Origin: Phorcus lineatus | Taxonomy: Eukaryota > Mollusca > Gastropoda > Trochida > Trochidae | Assembly: GCA_921293015.1 (NCBI GenBank) | Contig: OV121092.1 | Span: forward strand, 26,645,264-26,709,263 | Reading direction: 5' to 3' | Length of the DNA: 64,000 nt | Shown here: piece by piece, positions 47,041 to 59,317 of the stretch | How the letters are laid out: each line of letters starts with the position of its first letter | How positions within the stretch are numbered: the stretch's first letter is position 1 | Position numbers and translations under genes: made by a program | The notes under the pieces: generated by a model | The model's input: the letters and a program-made list of their open reading frames with translations, nothing else | What the model was told of the DNA's origin: nothing | Database searches by the model: none

Positions 47041-48407
47041 AATTTCCAAATCTTTCCTCATCGAGTTAAGTGAGTGCCAACTCTCTCCCATAATTTGCTA
47101 CGGTTGATTCACTTTGAGAAACACGCAAAACAACTGTAGGTCAAGTCTTGGCTGCTGTACGTATTTGCAAGCGGATGAGACGGTCAGTGCTTGTGATAAG
47201 CTGCCGTCTCAAGGTGTTTGTTCCAACCCATTAAAGTGAAACTCCCAAAAAAGTAAAATTGCTGACAGTGTTTGAAAAAAGTGTTTGGACTTTACAAGCA
47301 AGCAAGCAGGAAAAAGCAGCTATTGATAGACGATACACTTCGCTAATGGTGCCACAAGAGATTAATTGTGTTTGAGAACAGCTGGCAGTTTACTCTTGCA
47401 ACAGAAACAATCAGCCTGCAACTCCTATCTCAAATTAATTGTCAGAAATTTCCTCTGTAAGTGAAATTAATTTTAGCACCTCTGCATTCTCAGTGTTGTA
47501 TTATGACTCTGGTCCATAACACGTACAGATCTTTTGTTAAGATGCTTCAATGGAATTTTCCACAATTTTGACACCATTTGGTTTAAAGTCTCAAGACGAA
47601 AGTGTCAGAATTCATTTTGCAGAGAAATATTATATTCTGCATAAGTCATACTGACATGGTGATCGATAGAAACAAAATTGTACAAAATCTTTTTCAACGT
47701 AAATGAGTGGATAGGATTCTTTTTTGGGAGGAAATGGTGCCAACGAGTGCTTCAACACATTTAAGAAGTAAAATCTTCACTCTTCTTATTGATTTCATGG
47801 CTAAGAATTAAGGATTATTCACCTTGTACATATTAACGTAGGATAAGCCAAGGATCCACTCACGTCCCTGATTGGTCAATAATATAAGCCCCCTCTGTAT
47901 AAGCTTTGTACTAATAAAATATCTGTACTGACAGTCCATTCCATGTGATGTTTGTAAGGAACTATCAATTGAGATCCAGTTTGATTGAATATATCAATGA
48001 AAGGTGTATAAACCTTCTCTTGTCATAACACTGAGCCGGCTCATTTTAACACTGATCATGGAACACCAAGAGAGTCGTCCGCTTTTGGTCGTAACTTTTT
48101 CGGCATTATATGAAAAAATGCACTGCACTGACTAATTTTGCAAACTTGTTCGATATATTTTGTGCATTAACTAAGAGTATCCAAATATTAACAAATAATT
48201 ATTTCTACCGATCAGCAATGTTTTGTCATACCATATAAGCAATGCCATATAGCAAAGCATCAATACTCTGAGACGGATATTGATTTTGCTTCATTTCTCC
48301 GTGGTTTTCCATTGAATGTAAGTTATTCTTTGTCAATTTGTAAATACGTAAGCCAACAAAAAATATAACTTTCAGTGCTTCAAGGGAATTTAAATAATAA
48401 TGTTTCA

Positions 48408-48530
48408 TGATGTATGTATAAACAGAAATGTCCCCTCAAATGGTTTTCAAAAGATACACCCCGACAGTTCTCCCTTTAAATGGCAATAATAAACTAGTAG
48501 ACTCTGAATACCGCAGCCAAACTTACATAA
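48408..48530. repeat. dispersed repeat shared with 23248-23560
   Basis: TGATGTATGTATAAACAG followed by a TGTCCCCT motif occurs at 48408 and at about 23247. GCAGCCAAA recurs further on in both. The rest is diverged. Probably two fossils of one unrecognised element. Confidence 0.5.
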
Positions 48531-48868
48531 TTCCCTAGTTTGACAAATGATTGATTGTGGTATACAAGTATCAAGTATATTTAGAAAAAAGCTGCATTTT
48601 CATGATAGTCATCCTTTAAGCTTTCAAGGAATTTTCAAGGCTTTCTAATTAGAATTGCCTCTTTCAGCGACAATGCCAATTAATCAACATTTTTTAACCC
48701 TGCCTACCGGATTGTCTATATCTAATTTCATGCTGTAGAAATAAAAAGTTCAATGGAGAATGTTGAATTTCATTACAAAATTAATCAGCTCTTATTTCAT
48801 TTGTCGCTTGCTACCTGATGCTAGTTTCATGGAAAAAATGTTTACAAGATGATTGTTCTGCGTTTCAG

Positions 48869-48927
48869 GGATGCTGACAATTACAGATTTCATCAATATT
48901 CTCAAGATGTACTACAAATCTCCGCTG
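48869..48927 (+). CDS. PRKAG2: AMPK gamma exon, CBS1 C-terminal part
   Basis: Acceptor CTGCGTTTCAG, donor CTG|GTAAGT; phase 1 in, phase 0 out. It encodes (G)MLTITDFINILKMYYKSPL. The Asp in LTITDF (codon 48886-48888) is the conserved nucleotide-ribose-binding Asp of CBS1. The next expected sequence, corresponding to VQIYELEEHKIETWR, is not in the window. Confidence 0.97.
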
Positions 48928-50864
48928 GTAAGTAGAAAAAATGCACATCGTTTCCTAGTAATCCGGGATTGCCAGGCTAATAAAACTTGGAACCTTACAA
49001 GACTCTCAAGTCCGACAAGCTATCTTTGAAAGAGATGGTCGTAAATTTTCTCATTGCTGATTAATCTTGGATTTATTTGTGTCGAGGTCAGTTAATCCAC
49101 CATCTGGTTGATGTTTCCTTCATTGTTGTTCTCTCTTGATCTAAGCCATGGTTTTTATTGGCTGGGACAATTCAAAGATATCAACATGATAAAGTTAGTT
49201 GGGTAAAATTGATTAAATTCTGACAAAAATCATTGTTTTTATTAGATAGATAAATATAATTATGGAATTTCGACCCCTTTTAGTAAAAATTTAAAATTAA
49301 ATGAAAAAAAGGTTATGGACCACCAAAATCACAAAATGAACCTTTGAATAGTTCAATATTGTATTCATGTTGGCCCTTTATTTTTGGAGTATATTAAAGA
49401 ATGATGTTAAATAAGACATGAGTGTAAATAGCCAAAACATGAAGAGTGTTCCAAAGAAATTCTCTTGAGTGCCAGTGACAGATTTATATACTACATGGAT
49501 GAGGAAGATAGAGATAAACAGATAATATAAATACAGATTGATTTTTGTGTTTTAAGGTACAAGGTCATATTTCTACTTGCCAGTGAAAAAAGAAATGTCA
49601 CTGAACAAACTCATCATTTGTAAACATCTGTTGGCATTCTGATCTAGTGGCAACTGTTGTCCATACATATGCAATAAAACGTTTATTCTGAATATGTTCC
49701 ATTGATGAGGAAACCGCATATGGTCATAGATAACTTCACAATGTTAATGGAATATTGATTCAACATAGTTTCTATTCAAGTGAATACTCAATTTCAAGTT
49801 TCTGGATAGAAGGGGGGCAACATGATGTGTGTGCAATCTCTTCTCATTGAAGTTTTTCTGCAGATTTCATCTCTGTTAAATTGGGCCATATTTCTGGGTT
49901 CTCTCAAAATTCTCTAATGGTGAAAATCTGGAACACAGAGACTGTGGTTTTCTATGTATGTCTCATTTGCTTTTACATCACCAGTTGATTTCTGTTTTGT
50001 AAGAAATATGTGGACATCACACAGGAGAAGAGGCTCCAGTCTCCTCCAATCAAGGGACAGACTGAATACTGAGCTCGAAACACAACAGCTTTTTTCACAA
50101 TAAATTTCTAATTCTTCCTATCAGGATTCTATATTTCTGGCGTAGGAAAATATTCGCCAAATAATTGATGTTGCCAATCAAATGTTGATTAGAACTTTCA
50201 TTTAGGGAAGAGAATGAAGACAGTTTTGTTATATTAAAATCTTATTTCACACCATCCATTTTTAATGATCCAACTTTGAAAATTTGTGTCAGACAAGATT
50301 TTTTAGGTTTATCATTGAGTATCCAAATACTGAAATTATCTTTTTTCTATAAGAAAAATCTGACTTTGTAAACTTAATCAAACAAAATTTTGTAGATATG
50401 TCATTGCATTCCATAAATACTTAACATCAAGGCTTTAGACAGGACAAGTTCACATGAAAAGGGTGATCACAGACAAGAGAATTCTCCTACACGGACGAAA
50501 GGCAATTAATGATGTACTTACTTTGGACCAAAGACTCTTTGATAATCTACTCTCAGTTTGCAGGAATAGCAGCAATCAGTGCCGAGTGGTGTAGGTAATT
50601 GTTGATCAATATTCTTGGACTCGCATGTCACATTGTGTTACAATACCTACTGTGGCGAAAAGGTCGTTTAGAAAAGTCTTTGCTAGTGTTTTTGGATTCT
50701 CATAAGTATTTGGACTTTCAAAATTATTGAGGTTTAGATATATTTAAATATATATATATATATATATATATATGAAAAAAGTTCACCAATTTGAAATTGA
50801 TCTTCAGCTCCCAGGCGTTATATATTGAAAAATACGAAGTCAGAAGTAAAAACAATCCATTTTA

Positions 50865-50904
50865 ATGGCTAGCGCTTTCAGCTCAACGAGCCTCTTCAGG
50901 CCAT
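50865..50904 (-). ncRNA. hammerhead-ribozyme-like motif, left arm
   Basis: Exact reverse-complement twin of the motif at 51023-51062; same core and helices on the minus strand. Confidence 0.65.
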
Positions 50905-51022
50905 ACATACAACGGATAATCAATACAAAATAATATCTATTCAATAATCAAATTATATAATATTTAAATTATATAATATTTATAATTATAAATTCAATAA
51001 TACAAAATTATCCGTTGTATGT

Positions 51023-51062
51023 ATGGCCTGAAGAGGCTCGTTGAGCTGAAAGCGCTAGCCAT
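51023..51062 (+). ncRNA. hammerhead-ribozyme-like motif, right arm
   Basis: In order: helix I 5' strand AUGGC; core CUGAAGA (fits CUGANGA); helix II GGCUC, loop GUU, GAGCU (five pairs, the innermost to the core being G-U); core GAAA; a minimal helix III formed from AGC and GCU with no loop; cleavage triplet CUA (fits NUH); helix I 3' strand GCCAU, pairing with AUGGC. Very short helix III is known in hammerheads of Penelope-like elements and metazoan retrozymes, which cut best as dimers. Activity here is untested. The canonical G10.1-C11.1 pair is replaced by G-U, which may weaken it. Confidence 0.68.
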
Positions 51063-51199
51063 TAAAATGGATTGTTTTTACTTCTGACTTCGTATTTTTC
51101 AATATATATATATATATATATATATATACCGTTCTGATTAAACAAAGATGTAATCTGAGAACAAATGGTGTCCTTGGTCCTTGGCAGTTCTGAACTTAT

Positions 51200-52030
51200 A
51201 GTTGTCACTTAATTGCTCACTAATGTTTGTTGATGTCTTTGGTTCCATCAATTACTTTGACTTCAACAGTTCATATAAATATAAAAAAAGTTAATTAACA
51301 TACTTTGTGTTACTACAATATCATATTGAATAGCATGCTAGTGTCCTTGGGGCCATTTAAGCACTGGCAGACAAAGTTTTTATCATAGGAAGTTATTTAC
51401 AATCTACCTTGAGACTTATATATTGTTTTCTGAAGGTCTGTTGGTGAGATAATCAGATTTTCTCTCAAGAACAAATGTATGCTAGTGTTTAGGTTCCCTT
51501 GTATTAGTTTGAATTCAAGTCCATTTGCTTCTGAAGGTCAGTAAGTCAGATAGTCTAATGGTTCCTCACGAAGTAATGTTTGCTAGTAGTTTTGTTTCCC
51601 TAGAGTAGATTCAACTCAAGGCCATGTGTCTGAAGGTGAGTTACATAGTGCTGATGTCAAGCAGACGTCCCCTTGAACCAATTTATATAGTGTCAATGTG
51701 TCCTTAAAGTTACCTCGAATCTCGTGAGTTCATACCTTAAGAAGTTTAGTAATATGGTGAAGGCGAACTTGATACCACCTTGAGATAATGTGTGTTGGTC
51801 TTCAGTTCTTGTGAGTTTTTGCACTTCAAAAGACTAATTACTCACGCTGTTAACTTGAGCAGTGCTGCTGTAGATATATCTCTTGGAAAAATGTTTGTTG
51901 CTGTGTTTGGTTCCTATAGGTACTTGCAGTTTTAAAGCCATTTGCTGTCTGAAGTTCAGTTGAAAGATCTGCTGACAGAGAAATGTTCTCTTGAGAACTG
52001 TTGAATGAAAGTGTTGTTTGGTCCTTGTGT
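51200..52030. repeat. degenerate tandem array, about 110-140 bp period
   Basis: Variants of GCTAGTGTTTNGGTTCCCTT followed by AGTNNATTCAACTCAAGNCC and TTTGCTTCTGAAGGTCAGTT recur near 51215, 51340, 51480, 51590, 51895 and 52000. A related piece is at about 50680. Strongly diverged. Confidence 0.55.
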
Positions 52031-53103
52031 CTTTCAGTCCTTAAGAATTCTCCACCCTTATGCCTTAATTGCTCCTACAAATAATTATACTCTTTTTACC
52101 CTTGGAGATCAGTTGTTGGGTGCTGATATGACAAAATGTCACCCTCTGATTTTCATCCTTCTCAGATATTTCATGTTAGTCATAAGATCTTGCAACTTCT
52201 GTAAAGTAATCTGAATCAAAGTAATTTTGGTCTTATGCTCATTATGTCATACCTCTCCCAAAGAGTATAAACTAGATGATCATAACTAGATAAAGGTTAA
52301 GTGTTCCTGGTTTCAATTTATCCTTCTTGAAAATTAATACCTATTGACGTTGTAATATCACATTGTATTTGATATCTGTGTGTTTGATGCTCAATCCTTT
52401 CCATTAATAAACTCAAGACAATGTCATAGACAGATCCCTCAGGAATTGGAGCCGGATTTGAATACTTAGCACCAATACTTTCAAAGACTACAAAATTCTG
52501 CTGAAATTCTATTCTTAATCTTGATTTTAAAGTCAGTTAGAGAGCCTAATCTACCTTGGGGAAAATATAAACTGTCTTTTGACTCCAGGAATAGGGGAAT
52601 CAAGTTTTCAAGGACTTAATGCCCTTTTACCTAAAAAGCACTTTGCCTTTAATTCTCAGAATTTACAAGCCAGTGGAGAATCTGAGATAGCTTGGGAGAT
52701 AGATTGCAAACACCTAATTGATTTGCTCATTGATTCCTTCCACTTATCAGGGACAATATTTCACAGCTCTTACACTTCCTTCTCCACCTTGAATACTTAG
52801 ACTTGATCAGTCTCTGTAAAGTATTTTTGTCAGTTTGTTTAAAAAGTCTTGTATTGGTGGAAACTTCATTGAGGCATAACCATGACACGTATCATTTCCT
52901 AACTTTGTTGTGCCAACTCTTTAGCCAAATGCAGCTTATCTTGATTATCAGAAATCTCAAGGTGGCTGCTTCTTATGTACTACCGTTTGCCCATAAGGCA
53001 TATGCACTTAAACTTTTGGTGACATGCAGCAAGGCCTGAATAAGCCAGTGATGCAGACTGGAAGGAGTTGTACCTTGTTAGGGAAGTTGTTTTGTTTGTT
53101 GAG

Positions 53104-53419
53104 GGGGCGGGATAGCGCAGTGGTTAGTGCGTTCGGCTTCGGATCAGGAGGTCCATGGTTTGAATCCCGCCAGGGGCTCGGCAACTTTGTCTGCAGTAGA
53201 GAACTGTTCTACATGCAGTCAGGTTTGGGTGCAATGCTACACTGAGTTTCAGCGCAGTACCACCCATGGTTAGCTATTTCCAGCTGATGCTCGCTGGTTT
53301 CACCACCATGCATAGCCACAATGGTTTTGCGGGCTTTCTCCCTGCAATAATACTAGCAGCCGCGATATAAGTGAAATAATCTTGAAAGCGGCTTTATACC
53401 CCAACTCACCTCACCTCAC
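53104..53419 (+). mobile_element. tRNA-headed SINE, intact and young
   Basis: A 316-bp copy starting GGGGCGGGATAGCGCAGTGG, with B box GGTTTGAATCCC. Flanked by the perfect 12-bp duplication TTGTTTGTTGAG (53092-53103 and 53420-53431). Same length as the copy at 14287. Confidence 0.95.
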
Positions 53420-55062
53420 TTGTTTGTTGAGTAGAAGACCTAATTTACTTTTGGTGTCAAAATAGGGCTTCTTGATAAGAAAATTTACCAAAGCTTTCTT
53501 CATGATGTGACCTATTGAGAACTCAACTCTTGCAATATGTTTCATTTGTTTTGTTTCTTTCTTGCATGATTTGTAACTATTAATCTTTGTGAATTTGGTC
53601 TATACATATAAATAATTAATTTTCTTTTGCAAGTAATTTGTTTGATGCGTGATATTGCTGAGTTTAGTTTCAACAAATGAAGTGACTTGATTGAATGTAT
53701 TTTATTGTTCCTCTTCCATAATTCAGTGCTCTTATGTTTCTTACCATTTGGATATCCAAAGTTTTATGAGCAGAAGAAAAAAGAAAATATTCGAATGAAT
53801 GAAAATCCATCAAATCTTTGTTGTATATTGTTTTTCGTGTGTAGATTCTTTTTTGTTGAAAATATTTTGAAATTACAATTTTTTTATCAATCTTGTCTAA
53901 AAAATTCAATCGAATTTTCAAAGGTGTGTTGATTTTTTCCTTTTTGTTTTAAATCAAAATTCTGTAGTTATTGTGTTAACTCTCTCCCTCTAGTAAACAA
54001 ATATCATTTTACTATAGTTGTCATGTCATATCAAGTTAACCACATAAATCTATAGATGTAAGAATGTCTTCAAACAAGAGCAAAGGAGAGCCAATATTTA
54101 ACGTTAATCACATCGTACAATAGAGGTGTAAATTTGGGGGTTTTTTTATTCATCATGATAGTTGTAAATTTGATGGATACTTTCAAACATAACTAGATTA
54201 TCAGTCATTGAAACAGAAAAGATGATGCTATAGAAAACAATACATCAAAGTTTCCTCCATGATATGCTTCTCATTTCATTAAATTTTTTCTCCACAGCCT
54301 ATAAGATCAATAGCCATTATTTCATTACTAAACGTAGAAGAATTGCCAATGGTTTTCTATATCAGCAATGTTTTTTTCGAATTAGCTTGCTAAGCTAAAA
54401 TACAAAATCGATAATTATCCTCATTGCCTATCGTTTATAATCTGATTGGTTAGTGTAATTATGGCAAGATGATTGATTTCCCATGGTTTCTTTGTCTCCT
54501 GGGTTAATGCCAGACTCATTTATGAATACAAGCTATGGTAGCGCCGTCTTCAACATCATGAGGACAGGACGGGTTGAGAAGAAAATTATATGGAACTACA
54601 TGCTTGTGTCCCTTTCTGCATAATGTCCGTTAAAAATATTAGTTCTGCTTCATGACCTGTGTAAATAGGATCTTTTAATACAAACTAGGGCCTAATTTAG
54701 TCTAGATTTTACCTTTGATAGAACAAATCCAAAATATTTATAAAATAGAATTGCATAATTTTGAAAATAAGAAATATCAAAGAGTAAATTCCAGTCGAGA
54801 GTTCCTAATGTTTTTGATGCTTTATGGTGAAAGATTCTGAAGAAAGCTTGTCAACAGGGCAGACGTACATTTGATTATGTAACATTGGCTAAATAACTTG
54901 AATTAGAATTGGTTGAGGGATCTTGTGAGTTCCAGTTACATTGTATATGTCCTTATCCTTCAGAGAGGGCAATAAGTTCACAAGGCCTATAGATTAAATG
55001 CAGTGTGAGATACTTTCATTATCATTCTTCTCCATTTAATCAGTTCATTTCAATCACAAGTA

Positions 55063-55351
55063 GGGGGCGGGATAGCGCAGTGGCTTCGGATCAAGAGGTC
55101 CGTGGTTCGAATCCCGCCAGGGGCTCGGCAACTTTGTTCTACACGCAGTCAGGTTTGGGTGCAATGCTGCACTGAGTTTCAGTGCAGTACCACCCATGGT
55201 TCGCTAGTTCCAGACGATGCTCGCAGTTTTCACCGCAATGCATAGGCACAATGTTGTTGCGGGATTTCTCCCTGCAATAATACTAGCAGCCGTGATATAA
55301 GTGAAATAATCTTGAAAGCGGCGTAAAACCCCAACTCACTCACTCACTCAC
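55063..55351 (+). mobile_element. tRNA-headed SINE with head deletion and CACT tail
   Basis: Starts GGGGGCGGGATAGCGCAGTGG (here 55063 on). It lacks about 14 bases between the A and B boxes and about 20 near AACTTTGTTCTACACG. The tail is (CACT)n instead of (CACCT)n. Flanked by the perfect 13-bp duplication TCAATCACAAGTA (55050-55062 and 55352-55364), so it inserted recently with these deletions already present. Confidence 0.93.
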
Positions 55352-56389
55352 TCAATCACAAGTATAAACCTTGTTCAAAGATGAGGAATGCTAAGAAACA
55401 AAGTTTCTCTCAAATGAAAACATTGTATCTTTAGGAGGGCTATCAATCTCCCCATTTCGTTCAAGAAGTTGCAGACGTCTGCTTTATTAGATCTGGAACT
55501 ACAAAGCTGGGATCAGGACTGGTAAGATGTCACTTACACTTGGTCTTGATTGAAATTGGATTAAGCCGTTTAATTTGCTCAGTGAAGCACAGTCTTATTA
55601 AACAGATTCTTCACACTGCAAGTGGCTGATGGTTGATTGGTAAGTGTTGAGACTTGAGGACCACATGATTAAGAAATTCCCAAGCAATTATGCTAAGGAA
55701 AGGATTCAGGGATTTATAGTTAACAGTTTCTTTATAAGGACTTACAATGTTTTGTAATCATAAAAAATAGCAGTCTCATACCTAACAATGTGATTTATTT
55801 TCAATTCTGAAGAAATTCTGTATATCAAAGGGAATTTGAATATTTGGGTTTATGAAAATGTATTTGTCAGATAATCAAAATGATACATTCTTTCAGAATA
55901 TTTGTATTGATACACTTTCCAGACCTTGTTCTGTTTCCCCCAAGCAATGGCAGCTGTAATAGTGTAGAAAGAAGGATATCACAATCACGCAATTGAACAT
56001 TTTCAGCTGTCATACTCTTTTGAAATCTCACTTTATTGGTTTCACTTTGGTAAAGATGTTGTTTTCTTAATAATAATAATAAATAATAATTGAAAGCAAT
56101 ACCTATTTGTTGTGCCAAACTATTTGAGTGGCAGCTTCTTGGCAACAACAAAAAGTGATTATACTACCAGATTAAACACTCATATCATAGTAACTGACTG
56201 CACTGCATGAAGAAATCCTATTATTGCATTGGCTCTTTCTTCACAAAATATAATCTATCAGTAAATCATTTAAATAAGTCAATTTATTGATTTGTAGCCA
56301 TGATAGGTAGTCAGGTTTTATTTACAATTCTTTCTCTTAATTGATAATGTTATCTATTAAAGAAAGCATGTAAAACACTTGTATTTTTT

Positions 56390-56630
56390 CTGCTCTGAAA
56401 AATGATAAACTCCAACTCTTAATCATGTTATAGAGCCAAAACTCTCAGCAAATGACTATGCAATCAAATGGGGTGTCTTGTTATGCGAAACTCCCATCCC
56501 CTCCTCTCAATTGAAATATTAAAATGCTCTGAAAAACATTAAACTCCAAAGATTGATCATATTTAAAGACGAGAGCTACAACTCTCTGACTAATGTTGAG
56601 AAGGAATATGCTGTCAAAATCAAGGAAAAT
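56390..56630. repeat. worn 130-bp tandem duplication
   Basis: TGCTCTGAAAAATGATAAAC, then TCCAACTCTTAATCATG and AACTCTCAGC (56390-56500), is echoed by TGCTCTGAAAAACATTAAAC, then TCCAAAGATTGATCAT and AACTCTCTGAC (56523-56630). Confidence 0.65.
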
Positions 56631-57304
56631 TAGGCATACAAATCTATCTTTTTGAAATTTCTATTGATGAATTACTCAAAAGCAGGTGAACATCCTGCCC
56701 CATTTTCAATAAAAAAAAAACGTCTTTGAAAATTTCTTGCACTGCCAGTGAATGTTGTACTGTACAAATTTGAAGACAATGTCTGATAGTTTCATAACTT
56801 GATAAGTGTAAGACATGTTGCCCTGAAATGGTTTCATCAATCTTCAACATTGATCTCCGCGGGACAGATGTTGGCGACCTGTTTCTCTTGCAAGAATCTC
56901 TGTCGCTGTTAGTTGTCAAAATGTTTCCACAAATACGAAAATGAAGACAGAGTGCTATGCAATGGGGACATTTTTATCCCTGGATCGATTGTAATTGTCA
57001 ATGCTGTTCTTCGACCCTTGACAGAAAATCTGCTGACTTAGGACTTTTATTATTAAATCAAGATATAGAGAAGGCTCGATGTCATAGATTGCAAGCTCTG
57101 TGTTCCAATAAACAATTTCATTAACAAAAAGATATAGGGACGGCTGGAATTTATAGATCGTAATCCTTGTATTTGATTGAATAATTTTTAATTCGGAAAC
57201 TTGACACTAAACTTCAGCATCATATATAGTAACAGATTTATTTACTAGATTGTAATCCATGTTTTGCAAGAACAAATGTAACAATTTGGTTTAAACATCA
57301 GGAA

Positions 57305-57405
57305 CTAGATTTTTGAAGCTGTCTTAGCACTAAGATAGTCTTAAGTCCAATACATTAATATAGGCTTAAGACTATCTTAGTGCTAAGACAGCTTACAAAA
57401 TCTAG
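57305..57405. mobile_element. 101-bp palindromic MITE, copy 2
   Basis: CTAGATTTTTGAAGCTGTCT then TAGCACTAAGATAGTCTTAA, a short loop, and the complementary arm ending CTTACAAAATCTAG. Same length and design as 26083-26183, differing by scattered substitutions. Confidence 0.87.
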
Positions 57406-59017
57406 ACCCAGATTTATTTTAATGTAATAGAAGGTTGAGACTGAGCCAGGATGGGTTTTAAACCACTATTATCTTGAATTCAGATATATAGAAGGTATGA
57501 TTTTAGATGTAGATATTATTGATTGATAACAAGATCTAAGTTCATAGAGACTATACACCAAATATATCATTTGGATTGGGAAAAAACATGATTGCAAAAG
57601 TTATTCTCTAAAAGTAAATGTTTATATTGTAAACCTCAAAACATTGTAATTTGAAAATAAAACAAAGACATGATCATTATTATTCTACAATTGCGAACAT
57701 TTAAGATAACCAGTACACAAACAAATGTGTATTAATTCCACATCAGACTTCTCAAAATATTACAATCTTGAAATTTGAAAAAATAAAAGGGAATTGAATA
57801 TAATATAAGCTATACTTCCGAGTGAACATTTCTCCAAGAGGACTAGTTTTCTGACAGGCTGAGTAGCTAGCCAATTACCTATTTAATTATTCTGCAAGAT
57901 GAGAATTGTGCGTATTGGATAGAAAATTACACTTCTTCGATTGTCATGGCTCAAAGAGCTTAATTTTGGCCATTTTGTTGAGCTACATAAGCCAGTTTAC
58001 TCAACACTTCATGTCGGTGACATACATTTTCTTCTTCATTTCTGCTTATTATAGAAGCCTATGTTTTGATCTTTCAGTACTTTGTATCACATTTCATTCA
58101 ATGAATCATTAGTTTAAAAACAACATCTGCTACTTGTCTTTTCTAGGTTTGTATTGATTTAACTTCATAAGGTTAATTATCAGGTTTAATTGTTACAAGG
58201 ATTGGGGATGAGAAAAGGATATTTCAGCTCTAAAAAGGTTAAGCTCCAAATTATTTCCTCCTCTTAAATTTTAACACGACATTTATTTCAACGGATTACC
58301 CTCTAATTAAGGATATTACAAAACAACATCTATCTAAAAACAGGTTTCTTTAAGTGTAAGGATTAATTTGCACAGTCTTCCTGAACCTAATCAATCGCTT
58401 TATTTTCATCTGTAGTCTGGAAGAAGGTCATCACTACGATGTATGGCCATGTTACATTTACCTGGATATGATTAATGCCTCTCTGGTTGGTTGTAATCCT
58501 ATTATGTACACCAACTGTTCATCTGTGCAGGAATAAGCTTAGAGTAACCCAGTGTTTTCGTGATTCAGATCTACCGCCCATTCTGCTCACTGAGTTAGTC
58601 TGTCCTTACTTGATAGATGATATTAAATGGACGAATTCCATATATTGGCAAAGTAATGCATTCACATACCGAAGCGTTGGGAGTTCTTTCTGCAGGAATA
58701 GTTGGTTATTTGTTGAGCAATTTCTATCTTATCGAGTTGCCATTTGACTGAAGAGGATCACTTTTAATTCAAACAGGATTATTCCCAATACAGTGAAACA
58801 TTTGCGGTACAAATCTTTCATATGTGCACATGTGCATATAGCACCTCTACTGAGAAATTATCCATTTGCTCAATGTGAGGATTTATCTTCTGGTATCTCA
58901 TTTTTAACAAATGTCAAAGACATCAATGTAACATGCCGATGTAAAGGAAGCGGAGTGCTTTCTGATATTTTTTTTAGCAATCAAATAGAAAAAAAAATTA
59001 TTAATACACTCTAAAGT

Positions 59018-59190
59018 ATTCTGCAGTAGCCAAATAATTTGGCTGAGTAATTCCAGCTGGTGCTAACAGGTTTCAATGCAATGCACAGCCACAACAGTGT
59101 TGCCGGGTATTCTCCCTGCAATAATACTAGGAGCTGTGATAAAAGGGAAATACTCTTGAAAGCGGCGTTAAACCACAAATTTTCTCACCC
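59018..59190 (+). mobile_element. 3' half of the tRNA-headed SINE, diverged
   Basis: Contains AATTCCAGCTGGTGCTAACA, GGTTTCAATGCAATGCACAG, TTCTCCCTGCAATAATACTA and GAAAGCGGCGTTAAACCAC. The 5' part is missing. No certain target duplication. Confidence 0.75.
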
Positions 59191-59202
59191 CTCCTCATCA
59201 AT

Positions 59203-59317
59203 CTTGCAGGTTTCAATGCTATGTCTGTAAACATCGTTGCTGCATGCCTTCTCCCTGCAAACTAGGCAGTCATTGTATCACGTGGCATTAATTTGCAAAT
59301 CACCTCATCTCACCTCA
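59203..59317 (+). mobile_element. second, older SINE 3' fragment
   Basis: GCAGGTTTCAATGCTATGTC, TGCCTTCTCCCTGCAAACTA, CGTGGCATTAATTTGCAAA and CACCTCATCTCACCTC follow the family order. It lies directly behind the fragment at 59018. Confidence 0.65.

Larger units (their letters stand above)
45916..48868 (+). other. intron of 3.0 kb
   Basis: GTAAGA...GCGTTTCAG. It is occupied partly by a 685-bp TIR element (46356-47040). A dispersed repeat shared with the 23.2-kb region begins at about 48408. The rest, including 47041-48400, shows no feature. Confidence 0.85.
50746..51128. mobile_element. 102-bp perfect inverted repeat flanked by TA runs, with ribozyme-like arms
   Basis: The left arm 50819-50920 and right arm 51007-51108 are exact reverse complements over 102 bases, separated by an 86-bp AT-rich spacer. 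TA runs border the whole at about 50746-50773 and 51101-51128. Each arm contains a hammerhead-like core reading away from the centre. The absence of any mismatch implies recent origin or ongoing correction. Best guess: a pair of Penelope-like or retrozyme-type termini inserted head to head; no reverse transcriptase is present. Confidence 0.85.

Noticed and set aside
58475..58747. 90-codon plus-strand ORF (MPLWLVVILLC...)
   Set aside because: Hydrophobic start but no homology, no signal of splicing and AT-rich codon use like its surroundings. Best explained by chance.
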